From an uncultured Clostridia bacterium (lineage in GTDB: Bacteria > Bacillota > Clostridia > TANB77 > CAG-508): a stretch of 5,370 nt of DNA. The stretch is taken from NCBI GenBank assembly GCA_944386315.1, contig CALXAS010000088.1, positions 1-5,370 of the forward strand, given 5' to 3'. Shown in pieces: positions 1 through 5,277 of the stretch. Every line of letters begins with the position of its first letter. Within the stretch, counting starts at the first letter, position 1. The position numbers were made by a program, and so were the translations under genes. Under the pieces are notes generated by a model. It was not told the DNA's origin. It was given only the letters and a program-made list of their open reading frames with translations, and made no database searches.

Positions 1-175
1 GTATTGCAGAAATAACTACAATACTTTCCAGAGAGCCTCTCTTTCTTTTTACTGTCCACTTTTAAGGTAACAGTTCAGGGAACTATGCCCTCTTTCTAAT
101 ATTTTGGTTTTATTTTTATAAATTTTTCTTTCAAACTATCCTCTATGCTAATTAAAAGTATTAATTGTTACAATA
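1..175. other. Gene-free left edge with small inverted repeats
   Basis: No supported gene is visible. An imperfect hairpin at the extreme edge pairs GTATTG (1-6) with CAATAC (19-24). AGTTC and GAACT around 72-84 form another short inverted repeat, with weaker pairing outside it that looks decayed. The minus strand, downstream of ychF, has no T-run after a stem, so I see no intrinsic terminator for ychF. The frame read from base 1 on the plus strand ends at TAA 13-15, which would fit the tail of a convergent plus-strand gene, but four codons cannot support that. Confidence 0.4.
30..50 (+). terminator. Weak possible terminator, plus strand
   Basis: AGAGA (30-34) and TCTCT (38-42) pair around a three-base loop and are followed by a T-rich tract ending in TTTTT at 46-50. 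The arrangement suits a plus-strand transcript entering from the left, perhaps a gene whose TAA is at 13-15. The stem is only five pairs, so this is weak. Confidence 0.25.
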
Positions 176-1267
176 CTATACATTAAATCTAAATAAAACA
201 ATATCTCCATCTTGCATAATGTAGTCTTTTCCTTCTGAACGTACTAATCCTTTTTCTTTGCAAGCTACCATAGAGCCTTCTTTTACTAAATCGTCATAAG
301 AAACCACTTCTGCTCTAATAAATCCTCTTTGAATATCGGAATGTATTTTTCCTGCTGCTTCTGGTGCTTTTGTTCCTTTTTTAATGGTCCATGCTCTTAC
401 TTCTGGCTCTCCTGCTGTTAAAAAGCTCATTAAACCTAATAAATCATAACTTGTTTTAATTACTTTATCTAAGCCAGATTCTTTTAGCCCTATTGCTTCT
501 AGCATTTCTTTTTTATCTTCTCCGTCTAGAGTAGATAATTCTTCTTCTATTTTTACACATAAAGGAATTACTTTTGCATTTTCTGTTTTGGCATATTCTT
601 CTACCCTTTGTACCATGCTATCTGCCTCTACATTTTCTAACTGACTTTCAGATACATTAGCAATATATAAAACTGGCTTTGCTGTTAATAGATACAAATC
701 CTTGATACTTTCTTTTTCTTCTTCGTTTAGAGAAAGTGTTCTAGCACATTTTCCTTCTTCTAACACTTTTTTTATTTTTTCTAAGGTATCTATTTCTAAT
801 TGATATTTTTTATCTGCTTTTAATTTTTTCTTAGCTGCTTCTAGTCTTTTTTCTACCAATTCCATGTCTGAAAAAATAAGTTCTAAATTAATAGTCTCTA
901 TATCTCTTAATGGGTCTATACTGCCATCTACATGCACAATGTTAGAGTCTTCAAAACATCTTACTACATGAGCAATCGCATCTACTTCTCTAATATGAGA
1001 TAAAAATTTATTTCCTAGTCCTTCTCCTTTGCTAGCTCCCTTTACTAAACCTGCTATATCTACAAATTCTATAATAGCATGTGTTGTTTTTTCTGGGTGA
1101 TACATTTGTGTTAATACATCTAATCTCTCATCTGGCACTGGTACCACTCCTACATTTGGCTCTATTGTACAAAATGGGTAATTAGCACACTCCGCTCCTG
1201 CATTGGTAATACTATTAAATAAAGTTGACTTTCCCACATTTGGAAGTCCTACAATTCCTATTTTCAT
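176..1267 (-). CDS. ychF: Ribosome-binding ATPase YchF (Obg-like, OLA1 family)
   Basis: YchF is an Obg/TRAFAC-class P-loop protein that prefers ATP, binds ribosomes and is linked to translation control and stress responses; it acts in the cytosol. The 363 residues match the usual family length. The P-loop GLPNVGKST is at residues 7-15, the switch II motif DIAGLVKGA at 70-78, and NVSE at 204-207 occupies the G4 position with the non-canonical NxxE typical of this ATP-binding family. A charged helical region at about 130-180 separates the G domain halves, and a TGS-like domain fills about 278-363, ending in the characteristic FRFNV. I chose ATG 1267, not the in-frame ATG at 1324, because AGGGAGG (1277-1283) lies nine bases before it, the protein then starts at the canonical MKIGIVG, and the longer form would overlap the upstream gene. 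It ends in TAG. It probably depends on the promoter of the interrupted upstream gene, 17 bases away. Confidence 0.97.
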   Translation of the reverse strand: MKIGIVGLPNVGKSTLFNSITNAGAECANYPFCTIEPNVGVVPVPDERLDVLTQMYHPEKTTHAIIEFVDIAGLVKGASKGEGLGNKFLSHIREVDAIAHVVRCFEDSNIVHVDGSIDPLRDIETINLELIFSDMELVEKRLEAAKKKLKADKKYQLEIDTLEKIKKVLEEGKCARTLSLNEEEKESIKDLYLLTAKPVLYIANVSESQLENVEADSMVQRVEEYAKTENAKVIPLCVKIEEELSTLDGEDKKEMLEAIGLKESGLDKVIKTSYDLLGLMSFLTAGEPEVRAWTIKKGTKAPEAAGKIHSDIQRGFIRAEVVSYDDLVKEGSMVACKEKGLVRSEGKDYIMQDGDIVLFRFNV

Positions 1268-1276
1268 TTTGTTTTT

Positions 1277-1283
1277 CCTCCCT
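1277..1283 (-). promoter_or_regulatory. Shine-Dalgarno site deciding the ychF start
   Basis: AGGGAGG on the minus strand lies nine bases before ATG 1267. It fits inside the 17-base gap after the transpeptidase stop codon and fixes the ychF start there, not at the longer in-frame ATG at 1324. Confidence 0.85.
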
Positions 1284-1284
1284 T

Positions 1285-2376
1285 TTATATACTTACATTT
1301 ACTTGCATATTTTCTTTTTTCCATTGATTATTCTGTTTACTTTCATCTTGCTGCTTATTTATCATAATATTATTTTCTTGTACATTACTTGCTTCTTCGT
1401 TTACCTGCTCATTTCTAGATACCGTATTGGTTTGCACAGTATTGGTTATCTCTGTGTTGGTTTGCTCTGTATTTGTAATTTGCTCTATTTCATTTTTCGT
1501 CTCTGTTCCTTCATTTTCTTCATCTATCTCATTTACCTGATTCTCGGGCTGTTCTTGCTCCTCTTTATAAGTATGCCATGGATTATTGGGATTACTATCC
1601 GTTGGATCCCAATTTCTTAATTCATCTGGCATATTAGATATCTTCTTTGCCGTTGGCTTTCCTAACGGTCCAGGATTAGAAGAAGAATAAAACTCTACAT
1701 AGGTTCCGTTTGCACAATTATCGTAAATCCACTTCGCATCTGCTACCGTCAAACGTACACATCCCGCAGAAGCATAAGTTCCTAATTTATCATACTCCCA
1801 GTATTCTAAACTTGCTGGATCACCTTTTTTCAAATATGGCACAGAATGGAACAAAATATTTCCTGTTATTTGTGTAGAATAATGACCCCATACATAGCCT
1901 TGTAAACGTAGCCATTCCCATCTTGCTGGTATTTTATATACTCCTGATTTAGGCGTATACTCTCCTGTAGAACATACCATTGCTTTTACTGGCACTGTGT
2001 AATTGCCATCGCTGTCTAGCCCATAAATAGTAACTACTTGTGCTCCATAATTTACTTTAATATAATATGGCTTTCCATTGCTTTTCTTTGTTTGTGTATT
2101 TTCCTCTTCTTTTATTTCTTCTGTTTGTTGCTCTTACCCGGCTTGTTCATTTACCTGCTCCTCTAATTCTTCCATACTAATCTCTTCACCTAGAACTTCT
2201 TCTTGTGCCTCTTCTTGAGATAGTGTTTCTGCTTGTGTGGTTTTTAAATTGTTTTGATAATTTAGTATGATAATAGCAGCTAGTATCGCCATCACTAATA
2301 AAATACTTATTATTCCTGTAATGGTCAATATTTTTGTTTTTTTATTTTTCCAACATATTTCTTTTATTTTTTTCAT
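1285..2376 (-). pseudogene. Membrane-anchored YkuD L,D-transpeptidase, interrupted by in-frame TAA
   Basis: YkuD enzymes use a Cys thioester to make 3-3 cross-links in peptidoglycan outside the membrane. Counting the internal stop as residue 81, the frame is 363 codons. Residues 1-16 are basic, about 17-38 form a signal anchor (ILTITGIISILLVMAILAAI), and 40-105 are an E/Q-rich linker. The YkuD domain runs from about 105 (YYIKVNYGAQVVTIYG) to 232. Candidate catalytic residues are His177 (LFHSVPY) and Cys206 (SAGCVR). A Q/N/T/E-rich tail with TNT repeats follows to residue 363. TAA at 2134-2136 cuts the linker; the frame on both sides is continuous and the first YkuD strands lie between the stop and the first downstream GTG (1995), so two separate genes is a poor explanation. 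No Shine-Dalgarno site precedes GTG 1995. Start ATG 2376 has AAAGGAAAG upstream and a matching promoter; in-frame ATG 2478 lies upstream of that promoter inside a hairpin. It could be a recent nonsense mutation, readthrough or sequencing error. Confidence 0.85.
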
Positions 2377-2379
2377 AAT

Positions 2380-2388
2380 CTTTCCTTT
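2380..2388 (-). promoter_or_regulatory. Shine-Dalgarno site deciding the transpeptidase start
   Basis: AAAGGAAAG on the minus strand places its GG eight bases before ATG 2376. Together with the promoter at 2407-2435 it decides for this start over the upstream in-frame ATG at 2478. Confidence 0.65.
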
Positions 2389-2406
2389 ATTTTTTGTTTC
2401 TTCCCT

Positions 2407-2435
2407 ATTATACGCTTTTTTATCTTCTTTTACAA
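2407..2435 (-). promoter_or_regulatory. Promoter of the transpeptidase-ychF unit
   Basis: On the minus strand TTGTAA (2430-2435) and a perfect TATAAT (2407-2412) are separated by exactly 17 bases. Transcription would begin near 2400 and give a leader of about 24 nt before ATG 2376. This is a normal housekeeping-sigma layout and no operator is evident. Confidence 0.75.
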
Positions 2436-2447
2436 GGTTTTGCTTGG

Positions 2448-2489
2448 AAAAAAAGAAAATGCCTTTTTCTTTAGACATTTTCTTTTTTT
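2448..2489 (-). terminator. Long A/T-rich terminator hairpin upstream of the transpeptidase promoter
   Basis: Read on the minus strand, 2473-2489 pairs with 2448-2464 to form about 17 base pairs including one wobble, with an eight-base A-rich loop. The 3' arm ends in seven Ts. The inner pairs form only on the minus strand, which points to a minus-strand transcript arriving from about 2490-2600. It lies just before the transpeptidase promoter and would insulate it. The stem has few G-C pairs, so efficiency is uncertain. Confidence 0.6.
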
Positions 2490-2692
2490 ACCTCTTTTCG
2501 AAGGGGGATAGTTTCTTGTTTTTTTCAATTATTTTTTTTTTAGTTTCGTATAGGCTTTCACTTCCTTTTTCTTATTTTTAATGTAGCTTTATTATACGGG
2601 TAGATTGTGTCTTTTCTAGGCTTGCTTTGTAAAGGATGTGTAAAAAGCATTAGATTTTTGAAAAAATAGTAGATTCATTAATTTTCATAATT
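2490..2692. other. Gene-free A/T-rich spacer with an isolated -10-like box
   Basis: I see no credible gene. On the minus strand TATAAT at 2591-2596 is a perfect -10 box, but the -35 position is poor (TAGAAA or CTAGAA). A short GTG-led run of ten codons near 2555 (VKAYTKLKKK) sits too close to an AAAGGAA to be convincing. Transcription from 2591-2596 would end at the 2448-2489 hairpin and give a roughly 140-nt A-rich RNA of unknown role. On the plus strand CCTCTT and AAGGGG flank a TTCG loop near 2491-2506 without an adjacent T-run. Confidence 0.35.
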
Positions 2693-2727
2693 AAAAACTG
2701 GCAACTAATTATTTCTAACTAGTTGCC
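2693..2727 (-). terminator. Intrinsic terminator of the candidate small RNA
   Basis: On the minus strand 2716-2727 pairs with 2700-2711 over 12 positions with one G-U wobble, closed by a GAAA tetraloop, followed by AG and TTTTT (2693-2697). The plus strand has no T-run beside it, so the direction is clear. It would also stop read-through from the aminopeptidase gene and the fragment upstream. Confidence 0.85.
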
Positions 2728-2785
2728 TCCCATAGCAATTTTACTGGAACTTTCGTTCCTCCCACAGCAATCTTTATTGATTACT
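2700..2785 (-). repeat. Tandem pair of two-hairpin modules
   Basis: Two abutting modules, 40 and 46 bases long, share order and motifs: an AGTA...TTGCT foldback, RTGGGA, then a GG...CC hairpin with a GAAA loop. The 14-base core recurs 32 bases apart with one difference. The stems differ in sequence but keep pairing, which suggests duplication with structural constraint more than a simple recent copy. Confidence 0.65.
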
Positions 2786-2795
2786 TTCTAATACT

Positions 2796-2824
2796 ATGAT
2801 ACTATATTTTATACAATCAGTCAA
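2796..2824 (-). promoter_or_regulatory. Promoter of the candidate small RNA
   Basis: On the minus strand TTGACT (2819-2824) and TATCAT (2796-2801) each match the consensus at five of six positions and are exactly 17 bases apart. It begins four bases after the stop of the decayed fragment and points at the hairpin modules. It overlaps a direct repeat of ATAGTAT. Confidence 0.7.
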
Positions 2825-2828
2825 TGTT

Positions 2829-3055
2829 TTATTCAAAAAATTCTTTTCCTATTTTTTCATTTATCATATTCAAATATTTTCCATCAATCTTACCAATAGT
2901 ACCACTAAAATTTAATCTCAATATACTAACTTTTTTCATTCTTGTAATATTAGACCATCTAATCATATCTTTAAATCTATATATACTGTCTATTTGTAAT
3001 ATTTCTGTAACTTGATTTTTCTTCTTTTCACATTCCTCAAAGAGATTTTTATCAT
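2829..3055 (-). pseudogene. Decayed gene fragment, possibly HD-domain hydrolase
   Basis: A 74-codon open frame (2829-3053) reads like coding sequence but has no ATG near its start. ATG at 3053-3055 overlaps the aminopeptidase TGA as ATGA, the usual mark of translational coupling, yet its frame stops after 21 codons. Adding one A to the five-A run at 3046-3050 would join ATG to the long frame, giving a start MIKNLFEECEKKK, so a one-base loss is the simplest reading. The segment YRFKDMIRWSNITRMKK resembles, from memory, the N-terminal part of small HD-domain phosphohydrolases just before their conserved SVAEH motif. Here the H...HD...D core is absent and the frame runs on to an unrelated-looking end, suggesting an internal deletion. 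The family assignment is tentative; the broken state is better supported. Confidence 0.45.
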
Positions 3056-4170
3056 GCTAGATTTTCAGGATTTAACTGTTCCAATTCTTTTAAAACAAAT
3101 CTTCCATCTTTTCTAATTAAAACATCATCAAAATAAATTTCTCCACCACCATATTCTGGTGTTTGAATATTTACTATATCCCAATGAATTGCTGACCTAT
3201 TTCCATTATCACTTTCCTCTAATGCCTCTCCAGGTGTAAAATGAAAGCTTCCTTTTATTTTTTCATCAAAAAGTGTATCACACATAGGTTTTTCAATATA
3301 AGGATTCAACCCTAATGCAAATTCTCCTATATATCTTGCTCCTTCGTCTGTATCTAGAATTTCATTCATTTCTTTGGTTTTATTTGATGTAGCCTTTACT
3401 ATTTTTGCATTCTCAAATTCAAATCTTATATTATTAAAAAGCATTCCATTATATCTTGTCTCTGTATTATAGGTTATATATCCATTAACACTTGTTTTTA
3501 CCGGTGCTGTTGCAACTTCTCCATCCGGTATATTAAACGTTCCCATATATTTTTGGGCTAGCATTCCATCAATACTAAATTTTAAATCTGTTCCTGGACC
3601 AACAATATGTACATTTTTTGTTTTATTCATTAACACAACTAAATTATCCATAGCTTTTGACATTTTTGCATAATCTATTGTACATACATTAAAATAAAAA
3701 TTTTCAAATTCTTCATAACTCATATTGCTCATTTGAGCCATAGCATTTGTTGGATATCTTAATATACACCATTTTGTATTTTGAACACGTTCTTTTATAT
3801 GAACTGGCTCTCTATAATATTTATTATAAATTTGTAAATTATTTTCATCTATTCCATTCCATTCTGCTGTATTAGAATTAGCACTAATTCCAAGATAGGC
3901 ATCCATATCTTGCATTCTTTGTAAGTCGTGTTTTGCATACATTTTTATTTGTTCTTCTGAACAATTTTTTAATATTTCCCTTAAAACACTATAATTTATC
4001 ATATTAAAATGAGGGTATGCTCCCATAATTTCCGCTTGTTTTATTATTTCTTTTCCTAGAGGGATAGAATCTTCTCCCATCATTTCAACTAAAATATGTT
4101 CCCCTTTTTTTAAGTTGATGGAATAATTTAAAAGATTATGTGTCAATTTTTTTATTCTTTCATCTATCAT
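3052..4170 (-). CDS. M29 family aminopeptidase (AmpS/PepS/aminopeptidase T-like)
   Basis: M29 enzymes are cytosolic dimeric metallo-aminopeptidases with two metal ions that remove N-terminal residues in peptide turnover. The 372 residues are slightly short but within family range, with no signal peptide. The predicted metal ligands are present in order: Glu218 in PDGEV, Glu283 in IGEF, His310 in GSFH, and His329/Asp331 in IHWD. The conserved Tyr that in characterised members lies seven residues after the first His is Leu317 here (TTA at 3220-3222), so activity may be altered. ATG 4170 has AGGGGG (4177-4182) six bases upstream, and a good promoter lies at 4227-4255. It was probably co-transcribed with the fragment at 2829-3055, whose ATG overlaps its TGA stop. 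Family assignment is firm; substrate is unknown. Confidence 0.93.
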   Translation of the reverse strand: MIDERIKKLTHNLLNYSINLKKGEHILVEMMGEDSIPLGKEIIKQAEIMGAYPHFNMINYSVLREILKNCSEEQIKMYAKHDLQRMQDMDAYLGISANSNTAEWNGIDENNLQIYNKYYREPVHIKERVQNTKWCILRYPTNAMAQMSNMSYEEFENFYFNVCTIDYAKMSKAMDNLVVLMNKTKNVHIVGPGTDLKFSIDGMLAQKYMGTFNIPDGEVATAPVKTSVNGYITYNTETRYNGMLFNNIRFEFENAKIVKATSNKTKEMNEILDTDEGARYIGEFALGLNPYIEKPMCDTLFDEKIKGSFHFTPGEALEESDNGNRSAIHWDIVNIQTPEYGGGEIYFDDVLIRKDGRFVLKELEQLNPENLA

Positions 4171-4176
4171 CTTATG

Positions 4177-4182
4177 CCCCCT
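4177..4182 (-). promoter_or_regulatory. Shine-Dalgarno site of the aminopeptidase gene
   Basis: AGGGGG on the minus strand lies six bases before ATG 4170, supporting that start. Confidence 0.7.
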
Positions 4183-4226
4183 ATTTATATATTAATTAGA
4201 ATAAATTAAAATATTAGTACAAAAAT

Positions 4227-4255
4227 ATTGTAACATTCCTATTGAATTTTGTCTA
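4227..4255 (-). promoter_or_regulatory. Promoter of the aminopeptidase gene
   Basis: On the minus strand TAGACA (4250-4255) and TACAAT (4227-4232) each match consensus at five of six positions and are 17 bases apart. A TG one base before the -10 makes it an extended -10. The leader would be about 50 nt, A/T-rich, with no evident riboswitch. Confidence 0.75.
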
Positions 4256-4328
4256 TTAAAATTTTAAAACATTTAATTCGGATATTTTGACTTTAAAACA
4301 ATTAAAAATATAACAATTTCTGTCAATG

Positions 4329-4359
4329 AAAAACGAGTGAGAAAAACTCACTCATTTTT
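4329..4359 (-). terminator. Intrinsic terminator after the membrane protein gene
   Basis: GAGTGAG (4335-4341) and CTCACTC (4347-4353) form a perfect seven-pair stem with a five-base loop. Flanking A and T runs extend it to about 13 pairs with one wobble. It follows the TAA at 4393 by about 35 bases on the minus strand and ends in TTTTT. Its symmetry would let it act on plus-strand transcripts too. It separates this gene from the aminopeptidase promoter. Confidence 0.85.
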
Positions 4360-4392
4360 CTAGGATATTTTTTGCATAGGAAATTATCTTGC

Positions 4393-4983
4393 TTACTCTA
4401 AATTATACTGCATAATTGTTTTTGGTAAATAAAATTTATATTCCGCCCATGTTTTTTCCGTTGTAGTTTCTTCTGTTCCATTATTGTGATTTTTAGAAAT
4501 TATTTTGGTAGAATATACTACAATTTCTACATAAGGAGACTGATTCTCTTCAAGAAATACTATATTGGAATTTTCTGCTAAAGCAGAGTCAAAAGTTCCC
4601 TCACCATTTTCATTTAAATACCAATATGTAAGATTGTCTGTAGTTTGTATCGTTCCTCTAGATCTTGAAATTGTTCCAGATGTATTTTGCACTGGTATGT
4701 TACAAAAGTATAATAGTTCTCTTCGTTCTTCTGATTCTACAACAGTCTGCGTTATTGTTATGGGAGTAATAGTAGTATACCAGTAGTCAAAATTTGTTCC
4801 AATATATTTGCCAATTGGTATTTCTCCTACGATAACAATACATATTATTATCAGCAAGTTTATTATAATTCTTGCTATTTTGCTTTTTTCATAGGTATAT
4901 GTATCCCGCTAACAAATATTAATAGCTATTCTCGTGGCAATTACCATAACAACTCCAATCAACCAAACTATCCAAAATTCCAT
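4393..4983 (-). pseudogene. Two-helix membrane protein of unknown family, interrupted by in-frame TAG
   Basis: I do not recognise the family. ATG 4983 has AAGGAGG (4991-4997) seven bases upstream. The frame gives 24 residues, MEFWIVWLIGVVMVIATRIA and four more, then TAG (4909-4911), and continues open for another 171 residues to TAA. Counting the stop as residue 25, residues 3-22 are one hydrophobic helix, 26-38 a charged linker (RDTYTYEKSKIAR), 39-55 a second helix, and 56-196 a Tyr/Thr-rich, probably extracytoplasmic domain ending in YKFYLPKTIMQYNLE. No start with a Shine-Dalgarno site exists after the TAG; the first alternative, TTG 4857, falls inside helix 2. A nonsense change, for example from CAG, AAG or TGG, is the simplest reading. 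Alternatives are readthrough, a sequencing error, or a real 24-residue membrane peptide followed by a dead tail. The gene stands alone, followed by its own terminator. Confidence 0.7.
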
Positions 4984-4990
4984 AATTTTT

Positions 4991-4997
4991 CCTCCTT
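4991..4997 (-). promoter_or_regulatory. Shine-Dalgarno site that sets the membrane protein start
   Basis: AAGGAGG is a full-strength site seven bases before ATG 4983. It shows that translation was meant to begin upstream of the in-frame TAG and not at TTG 4857. A weak promoter candidate further upstream would be TTTTCA, 18 bases, TATCAT, around 5014-5043. Confidence 0.8.
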
Positions 4998-5009
4998 AAA
5001 ATAATTATT

Positions 5010-5277
5010 TTATGATACCCGTCTATATATTAACCTGAAAAATAGGATTAAAAAAATTTTTACGTAAACAGCTTATCACAATTACCTTATAGTTTCAAGT
5101 ATTTTACATACTTTTGTAGTGTTTCTCCTTTTCTTTATGAATTTTTTCGTTAGTTTAAAACCATTGAGAGAGTAAGAGTAAAAAAATATAAAAAAACTTA
5201 ACGACATGAAGTTATGCGGTTTTTAAGGTAAAAAATATAGAAAAATAGAAAAATTTAAAATTTACGACAGAAATAGC
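5010..5277. other. Gene-free A/T-rich region with inverted repeats
   Basis: No gene is visible on either strand. On the plus strand TAAACA (5065-5070), 17 bases and TATAGT (5088-5093) make a moderate promoter that would start near 5100 and could run to the terminator at 5278-5305, an RNA of about 205 nt without a useful reading frame. Within it CGTTAGTTT (5148-5156) pairs with AAACTTAACG (5194-5203) with one bulge. A short CAT/ATG foldback before TTTTT lies near 5205-5225. An untranslated RNA or a long promoter region are both possible. Confidence 0.3.
5097..5113. promoter_or_regulatory. Inverted repeat AAGTAT-N5-ATACTT, possible operator
   Basis: A perfect six-base inverted repeat with a five-base centre lies upstream of the membrane protein gene and over the start expected from the plus-strand promoter candidate at 5065-5093. 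The size suits a dimeric helix-turn-helix regulator. It does not match CcpA, LexA, PerR or CIRCE sites as I know them, and in A/T-rich DNA chance is a real alternative. Confidence 0.25.

Larger units (their letters stand above)
2693..2789 (-). ncRNA. Candidate small RNA, two tandem hairpin modules, own promoter and terminator
   Basis: A promoter at 2796-2824 predicts a start near 2789 and the terminator ends near 2693, giving an RNA of about 97 nt. Module 1 (2785 down to 2746): AGTAATC (2779-2785) pairs with GATTGCT (2766-2772), then single-stranded GTGGGA, then a stem GGAAC/GTTCC closed by a GAAA tetraloop. Module 2 (2745 down to 2700) repeats the plan directly: AGTA pairs weakly with TGCT, then ATGGGA, then a 12-pair stem, again with a GAAA loop, followed by AG and five Ts. 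ATTGCTRTGGGAGG occurs at both 2758-2771 and 2726-2739. GAAA is a stable GNRA loop only on this strand. I do not recognise it as a known riboswitch or RNA family. No gene follows directly, so a trans-acting RNA fits better than a cis leader. The repeated GGGA/GGA motifs could bind CU-rich mRNA or a CsrA-type protein; that is speculation. Confidence 0.55.

Noticed and set aside
1..175. Insertion-sequence end near TGTCCACTTTTAAGG (54-68)
   Set aside because: The words recall some transposon ends, but there is no matching inverted copy, target duplication or transposase in the window.
1225..1620. Hydrophobic open frame on the plus strand
   Set aside because: It is antisense to the Q/N-rich tail of the transpeptidase gene; the hydrophobic composition comes from T-rich antisense DNA, and it has no Shine-Dalgarno site.
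2374..2478. Longer N-terminus for the transpeptidase from ATG 2478
   Set aside because: That ATG lies in the 5' arm of a terminator hairpin and upstream of a strong promoter, so the transcript would not include it. The shorter form gives a normal signal anchor.
2267..2581. Phe/Ile-rich open frame on the plus strand
   Set aside because: It lies antisense to the transpeptidase anchor, its promoter and the terminator. Low-complexity T-rich DNA makes such frames by chance.
2715..2765. A 16-codon open run from GTG (2763-2765) to TAG (2715-2717), reading VGGTKVPVKLLWEATS, across both hairpin modules
   Set aside because: No Shine-Dalgarno site precedes it and it has an in-frame TAA shortly upstream. 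The repeated hairpins with GNRA loops and the terminator explain the bases better. It stays a weak alternative, as a leader peptide or gene tail.
2693..2789. Mini-ykkC (guanidine-II), glycine, fluoride or preQ1 riboswitch
   Set aside because: The paired hairpins recall tandem riboswitches, but the loops are GAAA, not ACGR, and none of the consensus cores I know is present. No gene follows within a leader's distance.
2824..3015. 63-residue open frame on the plus strand
   Set aside because: The opposite strand reads as better coding sequence (the decayed fragment), directly behind the aminopeptidase gene and in its direction.
4565..4786. 73-residue open frame on the plus strand
   Set aside because: It is antisense to the ectodomain of the interrupted membrane protein and has no ribosome site or promoter.
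2134..4911. Reassignment of TAA or TAG as sense codons, or pyrrolysine at the TAG
   Set aside because: ychF ends at TAG exactly at the family C-terminus and TAA ends two other frames. No pyrrolysine genes or methylotrophy context are visible.
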